Assembly: GCA_028279215.1 (NCBI GenBank)
Contig: JANQOF010000061.1
Location: 1-50,795 of the forward strand
DNA from: Pirellulales bacterium
Lineage (GTDB): Bacteria > Planctomycetota > Planctomycetia > Pirellulales > Lacipirellulaceae
Direction: 5' to 3'
Length of the DNA stretch: 50,795 nt
Shown here: positions 1-8,643 of the stretch, piece by piece
Numbering within the stretch: the stretch's first letter is position 1
Layout: every line of letters starts with the position of its first letter
Translations under genes and position numbers: made by a program
The notes under the pieces: generated by a model
Seen by the model: the letters and a program-made list of their open reading frames with translations, nothing else
Databases searched by the model: none
Told to the model about the DNA's origin: nothing

Positions 1-107
1 GTTGGCCAACGGGGGTAGGGCTTTGTCTCCCTATCGAAACCTCGAGTGCATCCTTCCACCTGCCCGATGATTCTTGCTGCGCGCGGAGTTGAGCCACTCG
101 CCACCCC

Positions 108-127
108 GGCGGACGTCCGCCTATTTT
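108..127 (+). terminator. Possible rho-independent terminator
   Basis: A perfect 14-base palindrome, GGCGGACGTCCGCC (108-121), can fold as a 5-bp GC stem with an ACGT loop. TATTTTT follows directly. No gene upstream of it is visible in the window, so it would have to end a transcript entering from the left. The stem is short, hence the modest confidence. Confidence 0.35.
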
Positions 128-182
128 TGATGTTAGAGGTAGGGAGTTGGGGCCCTCAATTGTCCCTTCGCCACCCACCAAC

Positions 183-321
183 GGACAAAATGGATGCTTC
201 AACTCCCCTTGGGAAATGGAAAATCGCCGAGAAAAACAGAGGAATACAAACTTCAACAGGGATGGTGGGGGGCGAATAGAGTCGCCTAGAATCGTTTTTC
301 GGTATTCGGGGACAAAATGGA
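183..321 (+). repeat. 12-base direct repeat pair
   Basis: GGACAAAATGGA occurs at 183-194 and again at 310-321. A partial inverted copy, TTGTCCC, lies near 160-166. The pair sits in otherwise gene-free DNA. It could be the remains of a mobile or REP-like element, or chance; the sequence alone does not decide. Confidence 0.35.
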
Positions 322-435
322 CTATTGCTACCACTTCGCACCGCTGCAAATCCTAGGTGACCCGTGAAAGTCGCGCCGATATACTTACTATCAGCGTTTC
401 GACCGCCAACCATCTAACCGTAGGGCTGATATGCC

Positions 436-2064
436 ATGGACAAGTTGCTCGCTCAGGTTCATCGTGCTCGCCGCCGTTTATTGGTCGAACAGTATTTGCG
501 GTGGTTGGTGTGGTGTTTGTTCGGTGGCTTGTCGATTGCCGCGGCGGCAATTGCAGCGCCGCAGGTCGTGGCGATTGAGAACCTGCCGGCCAATTGGACG
601 CAACTGTGGCTAATCGTCGCGGGCGTAGGGGGGTTGATTGCCGCTGGCGTGGCGACATGGTTCGGCCGACAGTCGACGCTCGATGCCGCCATGGAGATCG
701 ACCGTCGTTACGCACTTCGTGAGCGCGTGGCCAGCAGCTTGGCGCTCAACGCCGACGACCTCGAATCCGAAGCCGGCCAAGCTCTTGTGCATGACGCTGC
801 GCGACGGATCGATCGAGTCGACATCTCCGAAAAGTTCCGCCCACAAATCGACCGGCGTGCGTGGCTTCCTCTGGTGCCCGCAATGTTGGTGTTTGGTCTT
901 ATCCTGTTCGGGAGCAACCGCGAAGCAGTGAGCAGCGTGGAGCCGACTACGGTTGCCGCTTCGAGTGCCCAGGTGAAGAAGGCCAACGAAGAGCTGAAGA
1001 AGAAGCTCGCCGAAATGCAGAAGAAGGCGGAAAAGAAAGATCTAAAGGGCGCTGAGGAGGTGTTCAAGCAGCTCGAAGAGCAGGCCGACGCACTCAATAA
1101 AGATGAGCTAGGCGATCGCAAAAAGTCGACGGTCAAGCTGAACAACCTCAAGAAGCAACTCGAGGAGCGACGTGCAAAGATATCGAGTTCCGAGGAGCTG
1201 CAAAAGCAACTCGAGAATATGAAGGAGCTTAGCAAGGGGCCGGCTGACAAGATCGCCAAGGCAATGAAAGAGGGCGATTGGAAGAAAGCGCTAGAGGAAC
1301 TCAAAGACCTGCAGGACCAAGTTGCAAAAGACAATCTGTCGGATGCCGATAAGAAGAAACTCACGAAGCAACTCGAGCAGATGAAAGACAAGCTCTCTCA
1401 GGTTGTCGAGTCGAATCGAGAAGCGAAGGAGCAGTTGAAAAAGCAAATCGACGAGCAAAAGAAAAAGGGCGACCTGGCCAAAGCCGGTGCGCTGCAACAG
1501 AAGCTCGACCAGCTAATGCAAAAACAGCCTCAAATGGACAATTTGGACAAGCTGGCCCAGCAGCTTCAGCAGTGCCAAGAGTGCATGAATAAGGGCGACA
1601 AGCAAGGCGCCGCGCAAGCCATGGCGGCCATGGCCGAAAAGCTCGATCAGTTGCAACAGGAAGGCGCCGAGTTGGAGATGCTCGACGAAGCGCTTGCCCA
1701 ACTTGACGCCGCCAAGAACGCCATGTGCGAAGGTATGGGCGGCATGGATGGAATGAACGACATGTTTGCCGAAAAACCTGGTGGTATGGGTATGGGCGCG
1801 GGACAAGGCATGGGGCCACGCCCCGACGAGGAGAACCCAACGAAGTTCCGCGACACGCGAGTGCGGCAGAAACCGGGCCAAGGCGCGGCCACTTTCGGCG
1901 GATTCGTCGACGGACCCAACATGGCTGGTGAGACGGCTGTGGCCGTTGAGGAAGAGTTGGCGTCGATTAACTCCGAGCCCGCCGACCCACTTACCAGTCA
2001 GCGGCTGCCGAAGGCCGCCGGCGATCACGCCGAAGAGTACTTCAAGATGCTCCGCGATTACTAG
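436..2064 (+). CDS. Membrane-anchored coiled-coil protein, function unknown
   Basis: 542 residues. Two hydrophobic segments near the N-terminus (about 23-43 and 55-75) and a third around 148-160 suggest membrane anchoring. They are followed by a very long Lys/Glu/Gln-rich stretch (about 178-400) with the heptad character of a coiled coil. A Met/Gly-rich linker (about 430-465) precedes a conserved-looking C-terminal tail that contains DPLTSQRLPKAAGDHAEEYF. No catalytic motif is visible. From memory, similar N-termini and tails occur in planctomycete proteins near MoxR/DUF58 gene sets, but no such partners are present here. The start at 436 is preceded by a weak AGGG. The charged composition creates long antisense open frames, which are not genes. 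A structural or scaffolding role at the membrane is inference only. Confidence 0.8.
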   Translation: MDKLLAQVHRARRRLLVEQYLRWLVWCLFGGLSIAAAAIAAPQVVAIENLPANWTQLWLIVAGVGGLIAAGVATWFGRQSTLDAAMEIDRRYALRERVASSLALNADDLESEAGQALVHDAARRIDRVDISEKFRPQIDRRAWLPLVPAMLVFGLILFGSNREAVSSVEPTTVAASSAQVKKANEELKKKLAEMQKKAEKKDLKGAEEVFKQLEEQADALNKDELGDRKKSTVKLNNLKKQLEERRAKISSSEELQKQLENMKELSKGPADKIAKAMKEGDWKKALEELKDLQDQVAKDNLSDADKKKLTKQLEQMKDKLSQVVESNREAKEQLKKQIDEQKKKGDLAKAGALQQKLDQLMQKQPQMDNLDKLAQQLQQCQECMNKGDKQGAAQAMAAMAEKLDQLQQEGAELEMLDEALAQLDAAKNAMCEGMGGMDGMNDMFAEKPGGMGMGAGQGMGPRPDEENPTKFRDTRVRQKPGQGAATFGGFVDGPNMAGETAVAVEEELASINSEPADPLTSQRLPKAAGDHAEEYFKMLRDY

Positions 2065-2224
2065 AGCGCCCTTCACCTAATCTGTAGCGTGTTTGCTTAC
2101 TGCGTCCGCATCTGGCGACGTTGGCCTGCATCCGCGAATCCTAAAGATCCGCCTGCTTCGGCCGCCTTGCCAGATTTGACTCGTTCAAGCCAACGTCGCT
2201 ACAGCTAGCCGAAGCACGCTCTAG
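2061..2224. repeat. Nested imperfect inverted repeat
   Basis: Three arms pair in order across about 160 bases. CTAGAGCG (2061-2068) pairs with CGCTCTAG (2217-2224). CTGTAGCG (2082-2089) pairs with CGCTACAG (2197-2204). TGGCGACGTTGGC (2113-2125) pairs with GCCAACGTCGCTA (2189-2201) with one mismatch; the second and third right-hand arms overlap. The left end includes the stop codon of the upstream gene. The structure looks like a small palindromic or MITE-like element, or a large 3' hairpin. Confidence 0.5.
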
Positions 2225-2459
2225 CAGGAGCTTGCCGGTCGGCATCGAATGGTATGCCATGTTGTTGCTGGCCGATCGGACGGTATGGGTTGTGTGGGCT
2301 GATCGTCCCATTCTGCGGCCGTTGTCCAGATTGGTGCTGCATAGACAGCCCTCGCACGCCGAGGTAGATTAGCGAGACTTTAACGGCAGCCCGCGTGCCG
2401 GCAAATCTCGTCGGAATCTTGCGTGCCCCGTGGCGTCAAGAGTGGAGGGATATCTCGTT
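2065..2459. other. Intergenic region before the 2460 gene
   Basis: The first 160 bases form the inverted repeat described at 2061-2224. The remaining 235 bases hold no coding frame that I can support and presumably carry the promoter of the next gene. A good ribosome binding site, GGAGG at 2444-2448, lies 11 bases before the ATG at 2460. Confidence 0.55.
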
Positions 2460-4367
2460 ATGCAACTTACGCACCGCTTCGTTGCCTTGTTGTTGGGCTT
2501 GCTGGTCCTGACCACCACGGCCACGGCAATCGACGAGCAAACGGCTCAACTTATCGAACAGACGAAGGCCGATTATCAGCCCGTGACGCCCGAGGAGGTG
2601 GATCGAGCGCGGAGCGAGCTTGCTGGGGCGGCAGTCGAGTTGGAGCAGTTTCTGGTTCCGGGCAGCGACCGCGGTGAGCGGTGGAAGCAGTACCTCCAAT
2701 GGCAAGGCGTGCAGAAGGCACTGACTGAGGGCGCCCAACCCAACCTGAGCGAACTGAGAAGCTCGCTCGACAAATTCCGCAGCGGCGCGGTTGGCTTAGA
2801 TTTGCCACCGTTTCTTCGCACCGCCGCAGCCATTCAGCGCTATGCCGACTTGGCGACGATCGAGCGTGCCGGGGATCAACACGCGTTCGTCGATCGACAA
2901 CTAGCGTTGCTCACAAAGTACATCGACCGATACGAGCAGCAACCCTCGGGCCGCGCGCGGTTCGAGATCGAGCGGCGGATCGACTTCTTCGTTGGCATCG
3001 ATCGCGCCACGGCGTTGACCACCTATCTGCTTGGTAGGTTCAACCAACCCAATATCTGCAGCGAGGTCTCAGAGCGATTTCTCAACCGCGTCGGTTCTCG
3101 CCCGGTCGACGACGTCGGTCCGGTGACCGATTGCATCCTCGGTACGTCGATCCGCGGCACAGGACACACCACGGGTGAAGTGACAATCGAGACGGTGCCT
3201 TCGCCCGATCGTGCCTTGCTCGTTCTGCACCTGACCGGAGTGACCCATTCCGAAACGCGTGGCTACAACAGCCCCGTCGTGATCCGGAGCAGCGGCACCA
3301 CACCTTTCACGGCGACCAAACGAATTGGCCTGCAAGACACGAACTTCTGGAATTACCCCGCAAAGGTGACCGCAACCACGGCGACCATCACCCGGTCGGT
3401 GAAGAAGCAAGGCGGCGGGCTCGGCAGCAATTTGGTGGCCCGGATTGGCGAACAGCGAGTTGCCGAAAAGAAGCCACAGGCCGATCGCATTGCTGCTCGG
3501 CATGCCGAAGAACGTATTGGCAGGAAGCTGGACGACGAGTTGCTGCCCAGACTGCAGGACGCCCGCTACGAGTACGAGCAGCAGTTCAAACAGCCGTTGG
3601 CTGTGCGAGATGCCGAGCCGCGTTCGATCGTATTCTCAACCACCGATCACAGTCTGAACGTGACCATGCTCGAAGCTGGTCGTGGTGAGTTGGGCTCCGA
3701 CACGGCTCCCCCAGCATTCGACGGCACGCACGACGTGGCCATTCGGGTGCACGATTCCGGTGCTTCGAACATGGCTTCGGCGATTCTAGGTGGGGCAACT
3801 CTCTCGCAAGGCACTAGGGAAAGCGACCCCGAATTGGACGTCGACTTACCCCAGGCGCTTCAAGAAGCGTTCGATAAGGCGCGAGAAGAGAACGCTGACG
3901 AACAAGTCATCGACGATGAGCGGGAGTTCAAGCCCTGGAGCATTCGTTTCCGTCGACAACGCCCCGTGACCGTGGAGTTCGCCGACGAGCACGTAAATCT
4001 ACGGCTTCATGCTTCACGCATTACGGTCGCCGACGATACTTACGATGGCTGGGATATCGTGGTGAGGTACGGAATGCACGCCCAACACGGAGGCTTGATT
4101 CTAGTGCGTGTTGGCGAGATCGAGGTGATTCCCAGCGGGTTTGATCCTGCCGACGGCGGAGGCCTGAACAGCCGGCAAGTCAGCACTCGTGGCGTGCTGG
4201 CTAAGGAGTTGAACCGTCAGGCGGAAGCCGGACGGGGCTTCCCCGAGGAGATCACCTTGCCCATGATCGATCTGCCCGACGACATGGCCGAGCATGGGCC
4301 TCTGTTGCTGCAACACTCATCGAGCAAAGACGGTTGGCTGTCGCTTGGATGGGTGCTGCCTGAGTAA
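2460..4367 (+). CDS. Large exported protein, unknown function (paralogue of 20130-22730)
   Basis: 635 residues from the ATG at 2460. That start is preferred over an upstream in-frame ATG at 2430 because GGAGG (2444-2448) precedes it and because the product then begins with a clean signal peptide: hydrophobic residues 7-20, with likely cleavage after ATA near residue 23. No known domain or catalytic motif is recognised. The region from about 149 to 635 aligns by eye with the C-terminal half of the protein at 20130-22730. Shared landmarks are the ILGT motif at 226-229, a block with HDSGASNMAS around 431-440, and DGWLSLGWVLPE at the end. It is probably periplasmic or cell-surface. The next gene, 225 bases downstream on the same strand, encodes a TolC-like protein, but co-transcription is uncertain. 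Confidence 0.8.
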   Translation: MQLTHRFVALLLGLLVLTTTATAIDEQTAQLIEQTKADYQPVTPEEVDRARSELAGAAVELEQFLVPGSDRGERWKQYLQWQGVQKALTEGAQPNLSELRSSLDKFRSGAVGLDLPPFLRTAAAIQRYADLATIERAGDQHAFVDRQLALLTKYIDRYEQQPSGRARFEIERRIDFFVGIDRATALTTYLLGRFNQPNICSEVSERFLNRVGSRPVDDVGPVTDCILGTSIRGTGHTTGEVTIETVPSPDRALLVLHLTGVTHSETRGYNSPVVIRSSGTTPFTATKRIGLQDTNFWNYPAKVTATTATITRSVKKQGGGLGSNLVARIGEQRVAEKKPQADRIAARHAEERIGRKLDDELLPRLQDARYEYEQQFKQPLAVRDAEPRSIVFSTTDHSLNVTMLEAGRGELGSDTAPPAFDGTHDVAIRVHDSGASNMASAILGGATLSQGTRESDPELDVDLPQALQEAFDKAREENADEQVIDDEREFKPWSIRFRRQRPVTVEFADEHVNLRLHASRITVADDTYDGWDIVVRYGMHAQHGGLILVRVGEIEVIPSGFDPADGGGLNSRQVSTRGVLAKELNRQAEAGRGFPEEITLPMIDLPDDMAEHGPLLLQHSSSKDGWLSLGWVLPE

Positions 4368-4437
4368 GCGATAGGCATGCCGTAGCTAGCACAGGTTCGT
4401 TTTTTTCCGTGGCGTTCTTCTCGGCAGAGCCGGAATT

Positions 4438-4450
4438 GTCAAAGTTTGAC
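4438..4450. promoter_or_regulatory. 13-base palindrome, possible operator
   Basis: GTCAAAGTTTGAC is a perfect inverted repeat with a central G, in the 224-base gap before the TolC-like gene at 4592. No convincing -35/-10 pair could be fixed beside it. It could be an operator, perhaps for the WYL regulator encoded downstream at 6924, but this is inference. Confidence 0.3.
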
Positions 4451-4591
4451 GATTAGGCCGACGATACCAATTGTGCTGAATGCTCACAGGGGGGTGAGGA
4501 CTCGAGCGCTTGGGCCACGGCCAAGCAAGCGATGCTTGCAGCCGCTAGTTGGCACGAGTGCACTCATCTCAACGCCAACCCCCGAAACACC

Positions 4592-7024
4592 ATGAGCCGG
4601 CACACTCGCAGCAACCTGTGTCTCGCCCTTTGCTTTGTCATGCTGGCGACTGGCTGTCAGCCGCAGCAACCCTTTTTCTTCGGGGAAGATGGCGACCTGT
4701 CGCACTACATCGATGTCTCGACAGACATCGAGTACCCCGATGTCGAAGAGCCCACGCTCGACGAGGTAACCCATGCGCAGCGTCCGCTCTCGCTGAAAAA
4801 CATGGACAACTACGAGATCTGGGACCTTTCGCTCGAAGAGGCCACGCGAATCACGCTGTGTAACAGCAATGTGATGCGACAGCTTGGCGGGCGAGTGGCC
4901 AGTAGCGCTCCAGACACGCTATCGCGAACCATCGTCAACGCGGCATCTGTCACTACCACTTACGACCCGGCGCTGGTGGAAACCGGTAGCGGCCAGTCAT
5001 TTGGGTCGCAATTCGATGGACTAGGTGTGGAGTCGGCGCTGAGCGAATTCGACGCCCAACTGCAGTCGAGCGTGCTTTGGAACTACAACGATCGGCCGCA
5101 AAACGCTCCCAACAACAATCCGATCTCGCCGCCCGTTCTGCGACAAGATCTCGGGAACTTCAATCTGTCGGTGGCAAAGACCAACGCCACGGGTGGACGT
5201 TGGGGCTTCCAGAACACAACCGCGTACGATAGCAATAATCTGCCAACGACCATTCGCCAGACGCCCAGCGATTGGCAAACTAACTTCGAGGCATTCTTTA
5301 GCCAGCCGTTGTTCCAAGGTCGCGGTACGCAGTACAACCGAATTGCGGGCCCGTATTCGTTCGATCAGTACGCCGCCAACGCTCCCAACAGTTTCGATGG
5401 TGTGGTAATCGCCCGGATTCGCACCGACCTGACCCTTGCCGACTTCGAGGGTGGTGTTCGCAACTACATGCGCGACGTCGAGCAAGCCTACTGGGAGTTG
5501 TACTTTGCCTACCGCGACCTCGAAGCCCGCAAGCAGGGCTTGGAAAGCGCTCGTCGAACTTGGTTCCGCCTCGCTCGAACGTTGGGTGCAGGCGTTGGCA
5601 CCAATCAGGCAGAAGCTCGAGCGAGGGCACAGTACTACCAGTTCCGCGCCGAAGTCGAGCAAGCGCTCACTCAGTTGTTTCGCGCCGAAAACACCTTACG
5701 GTACATCATGGGGCTCAGCGTGTCGGACGGCCGCTTGATACGCCCCGCCGACGAGCCCACAATCGCCCGGGTCGACTTCGACTGGGCGGCCGCCCACTGC
5801 GAAGCGCTGGCTCGCCGTGTGGAAGTGCGAAAACAAAAGTGGTGGGTGAAGCGCCGCGAAGTAGAGCTCATCGCCGCGCGCAATCACCTACTGCCACGAA
5901 TCGACGCAGTCGGGCGTTACCGCTGGCTCGGTGGAGGCGACGAGCTCATTGCGTATGATGGCATTCCACCATTCGCCGAAGGCTCCAGTGCGTTCGAGTC
6001 GCTCCTAACCGGCGATTTTCAGGAGTGGGAGTTGGGTTTTCAGGTCGCCATCCCCATTGGATTCCGTCGCCAGCTTGACGGCGTGCGGCACGTGCAGCTA
6101 TTGTTGGCACGCGAGCGGGCGATTTTGCAGGATCTGGAATTAGAGGTTTCACACCAGTTAGGCAGCGCGGTACAAGATGTCGACCTCTTTTACCAAACGT
6201 CGCAGTCCCGGTTCAACGGCCGAATTGCGTCGAAGCAGGAGGAAGAGGCGTACGCCCAGCTTGTGGCCGCCGGTGCCGGCTCGAGCGACAACTTCGAGTT
6301 CTTGCTCGACGCTCAACGTCGGCGTGCCGAGGCGGAAAGTGCGTATTATCGTTCGCTTGTCGACTACAACTTGGCTATCCTGGACGTGCATTGGCGAAAG
6401 GGCTCGCTGCTCGATTTCAACGGTGTGTATCTGGCCGAAGGCCCATGGCCCGGCAAGGCCTACTTCGATGCGTTGCGACGCGCAAGGCAACGAGATGCGA
6501 GTATGTACCTCGACTACGGCTTTACTCGCCCCAACGTGATGAGCCGAGGCCCGGTGAGTCAAGGAATTGGGTCGGACAGCGAACTCGCCGAGGGCGGCGT
6601 GATGTACGACGCCGAAGCGAGCCCAGAGATGGTTCCCGCAGGCGAGCCTACACCAGCAGACGGAACCGACGCTGCATGGCCTCCAGCCGATGCGGGAGCG
6701 ATGCTTGATTACCAAACCGATGGTAGAGATGGAATCGAGCTAGCGGGATACGAGCGGCCCATGGACGCACCGATCGTGTCGGGCGCCCAAACGGCTGGCT
6801 ACACCGATAGTTCGCCACAAGCTCACATCACCTATGCTGCTTCGCCCGCACACACCCGACCTAGTGATGGTCACATCCAAGCAACACTGAATCCGCACGC
6901 TCCGCCGAACCAGCAGCCCATTTATGAAAGCGACTCGTATCACTCGCCTGCTGAAGTTGCTACGCACGCTGCAGGGTGGCGGGACGCACAACCCGGACGG
7001 GCTAGCCAAGGCGTGCCGCGTTAG
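4592..7024 (+). CDS. TolC-family outer membrane efflux lipoprotein with C-terminal extension
   Basis: 810 residues from the ATG at 4592. An upstream in-frame ATG at 4532 would bury the signal peptide. Residues 5-22 form a lipoprotein signal ending in LATGC, so the Cys is probably lipidated. The middle (about 280-620) has the alternating long helices typical of TolC-family trimers, for example the stretch with RDVEQAYWELYFAYRDLEAR and a later similar half. Such proteins form the outer membrane exit duct for efflux or type I secretion. After about residue 640 comes an unstructured, Pro/Ala/Gly/Asp-rich tail of roughly 165 residues that TolC proteins usually lack. Its last 33 codons overlap the start of the next gene in another frame. 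No ABC or RND partner lies beside it. Confidence 0.85.
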   Translation: MSRHTRSNLCLALCFVMLATGCQPQQPFFFGEDGDLSHYIDVSTDIEYPDVEEPTLDEVTHAQRPLSLKNMDNYEIWDLSLEEATRITLCNSNVMRQLGGRVASSAPDTLSRTIVNAASVTTTYDPALVETGSGQSFGSQFDGLGVESALSEFDAQLQSSVLWNYNDRPQNAPNNNPISPPVLRQDLGNFNLSVAKTNATGGRWGFQNTTAYDSNNLPTTIRQTPSDWQTNFEAFFSQPLFQGRGTQYNRIAGPYSFDQYAANAPNSFDGVVIARIRTDLTLADFEGGVRNYMRDVEQAYWELYFAYRDLEARKQGLESARRTWFRLARTLGAGVGTNQAEARARAQYYQFRAEVEQALTQLFRAENTLRYIMGLSVSDGRLIRPADEPTIARVDFDWAAAHCEALARRVEVRKQKWWVKRREVELIAARNHLLPRIDAVGRYRWLGGGDELIAYDGIPPFAEGSSAFESLLTGDFQEWELGFQVAIPIGFRRQLDGVRHVQLLLARERAILQDLELEVSHQLGSAVQDVDLFYQTSQSRFNGRIASKQEEEAYAQLVAAGAGSSDNFEFLLDAQRRRAEAESAYYRSLVDYNLAILDVHWRKGSLLDFNGVYLAEGPWPGKAYFDALRRARQRDASMYLDYGFTRPNVMSRGPVSQGIGSDSELAEGGVMYDAEASPEMVPAGEPTPADGTDAAWPPADAGAMLDYQTDGRDGIELAGYERPMDAPIVSGAQTAGYTDSSPQAHITYAASPAHTRPSDGHIQATLNPHAPPNQQPIYESDSYHSPAEVATHAAGWRDAQPGRASQGVPR

Positions 7025-7895
7025 CCGGCGTACCATCTTCCGCGACATCGAAACTTTACGCGAGGCAGGCATTCCGCTAGTGTACGATCGGGCCGCCGAC
7101 CGCTATACGCTAGCCGAAGCGACCTCCGTTACACCCGATGAACTTTCGGAACACGAAGCCGTGTCGCTAATTGTGCTGGCCAGTCAATTGGGGGGCGGCC
7201 AGCACATTCCCTTCTTTTCCGCCGCGGGCGATGCCGCCCTTAAGTTGGAAACCAACCTGCCGAAAGAGGTCAAGCAACGCATTGCGGAACTTCGTGGCGC
7301 CGTCACGATGATTCCCGGTGGCATAGCCGATGAGGGCCATAAGGCCGAGGTGTTTCGGCGAATACTGGAAGCGCGTCGCCTCCGCCAGGTAATTCGGATC
7401 ACTTATGAAAGCCTAACCGAGTGGGAAACCATTGCCACCAAAGTGCGTCCCTACCAACTGGTGCATGCTCGGCATAGTTGGTACCTAATTGGTCGCTCCA
7501 GCGTTCATAGCGAGGTTCGAACCTTCAAGGTGTCGCGCATTGCCACGGCCGAACTGCTCGACGAGTCGTACAAGCTACCACGCGGGTTCAGCCTACGTCG
7601 GTATCTCAAGAACGCTTGGCGAATCGTTCCTGAGCCGGGCAACGACGTCCAGGTCACAATTCGTTTCTCATCGCTTGTGGCTACCAACGTGGCCGAAGTC
7701 ACCTGGCATCCGACCCAGGAGATCGAGTGGAACGACGACGGTTCCCTGCTGCTACGGGTCACGGTGTCGGGCGTCAACGAAATCAGTTGGTGGGTTCTCG
7801 GATACGCCGACCAGGCTGAGGTGATCAAGCCTGCGAGATTGCGAAAACTAGTGGGTCAGCGAGCCCAAAATTTGGCGAAACTATACGATCGATAA
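6924..7895 (+). CDS. HTH/WYL-domain transcriptional regulator (YafY-like)
   Basis: 323 residues. The N-terminus is a DeoR-like helix-turn-helix: MKATRITRLLKLLRTLQGG, then LAKACRVSRRTIFRDIETL (about 26-44). The middle and C-terminus match the WYL-domain regulator layout, with the WYL-type stretch HARHSWYLIGRS (about 181-192) and a C-terminal WCX-like region. The HTH starts at the first residue, so the ATG at 6924 is needed even though it lies 101 bases inside the preceding TolC gene and has no clear ribosome binding site. Translation may therefore depend on the upstream gene. WYL regulators often sense nucleotides or other ligands and control DNA damage, phage defence or metabolism genes; the target here is unknown. 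Confidence 0.9.
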   Translation: MKATRITRLLKLLRTLQGGGTHNPDGLAKACRVSRRTIFRDIETLREAGIPLVYDRAADRYTLAEATSVTPDELSEHEAVSLIVLASQLGGGQHIPFFSAAGDAALKLETNLPKEVKQRIAELRGAVTMIPGGIADEGHKAEVFRRILEARRLRQVIRITYESLTEWETIATKVRPYQLVHARHSWYLIGRSSVHSEVRTFKVSRIATAELLDESYKLPRGFSLRRYLKNAWRIVPEPGNDVQVTIRFSSLVATNVAEVTWHPTQEIEWNDDGSLLLRVTVSGVNEISWWVLGYADQAEVIKPARLRKLVGQRAQNLAKLYDR

Positions 7896-7988
7896 ACACG
7901 GTCGCTTCCGATATACTGTGCCCGCAGAGGCGCGGCAGCCACGATCGTCGCCCGTCGTTTCTTTACCTCGGTGGACATAGGGATCTGT

Positions 7989-8603
7989 GTGTTTTTCTCG
8001 TTCGACGGCATCGATGGGGTCGGTAAGTCCACTCAGATTCACCTGTTCTGTGACTGGCTCGTCGCCCAGGGTTGTGAGGTGACCCAGTGCCGCGACCCAG
8101 GCAGCAGCGCATTGGGCGAACAGATCCGCAATCTGTTGCTTGCCGACGATCCGGCGATGCCTATCCACCGGCGCGCCGAGATGCTGTTGTACATGGCAGC
8201 GCGGGCCCAGTTGGTGGAGCAGATTATTCGACCATCGCTCGAGCGGCGAAAGGTGGTCGTGTCCGACCGGTACGTGTTGGCGAACGTTGTATACCAAGGC
8301 CATGCAGGCCAGCTTTCGTTGGCCGACGTTCGGAGCGTCGGCTCCGTGACGATCGATGGTGTGCGACCCGACGCGGTGTTCCTGCTCGACATGCCGGTAC
8401 AGCTGGCCGACGAGCGTTTGGGCCAACAGCGCGATCGGATGGAGCGGCAGGGCGATGCGTTTCGTCAGCGACTGCGCGATGGGTTTCTCACCGAGGCGGC
8501 GGACGATCGATCCATCCATGTGGTGGACGCGACGCGATCGATTGATGAAGTGCATGCAGCCATTTGCGCGATCGCCTCTCCACTGCTCGAGGCACGACGT
8601 TAA
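7989..8603 (+). CDS. tmk: Thymidylate kinase
   Basis: Phosphorylates dTMP to dTDP with ATP, an essential step of dTTP synthesis in the cytoplasm. The P-loop FDGIDGVGKST stands at residues 5-15 if the start is the GTG at 7989. The substrate-binding motif SDRYVLANVVYQG and a LID-like Arg-rich stretch (RLGQQRDRMERQGDAF) follow. The 204-residue length is normal for the family. Two GTG starts are possible, 7971 and 7989. I prefer 7989 because AGGGA (7979-7983) precedes it at proper spacing and the P-loop then sits at the usual distance from the N-terminus. It lies 93 bases after the WYL regulator and converges with the DUF368 gene, sharing the hairpin at 8619-8643. Confidence 0.93.
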   Translation: MFFSFDGIDGVGKSTQIHLFCDWLVAQGCEVTQCRDPGSSALGEQIRNLLLADDPAMPIHRRAEMLLYMAARAQLVEQIIRPSLERRKVVVSDRYVLANVVYQGHAGQLSLADVRSVGSVTIDGVRPDAVFLLDMPVQLADERLGQQRDRMERQGDAFRQRLRDGFLTEAADDRSIHVVDATRSIDEVHAAICAIASPLLEARR

Positions 8604-8618
8604 CAACCAACGCGATTC

Positions 8619-8643
8619 GGCTCACTCAGCGGCCGAGTGAGCC
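8619..8643. terminator. Hairpin between convergent tmk and DUF368 genes
   Basis: GGCTCACTC (8619-8627) and GAGTGAGCC (8635-8643) form a perfect 9-bp stem with a 7-base loop, placed exactly where the two genes converge. The minus-strand gene's last codons and stop are part of the stem. Neither side has a long T-run, so it may work as a shared transcript end or RNA stabiliser and not as a classical intrinsic terminator. Confidence 0.5.

Larger units (their letters stand above)
1..435. other. Gene-free left end
   Basis: No convincing coding region is seen on either strand. The open frames here are short, overlap one another and resemble no family I know. The stretch holds a GC hairpin followed by a T-run (108-127) and two copies of a 12-base direct repeat (183-194 and 310-321), listed separately. 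It probably combines the 3' end of a gene left of the window with the promoter region of the gene at 436. Confidence 0.6.

Noticed and set aside
708-1391. Long antisense open frame opposite the coiled-coil gene
   Set aside because: It is an artefact of Lys/Glu/Gln-rich codons on the other strand, which leave few stop codons in reverse. The product is a Ser/Phe-rich string with no domain.
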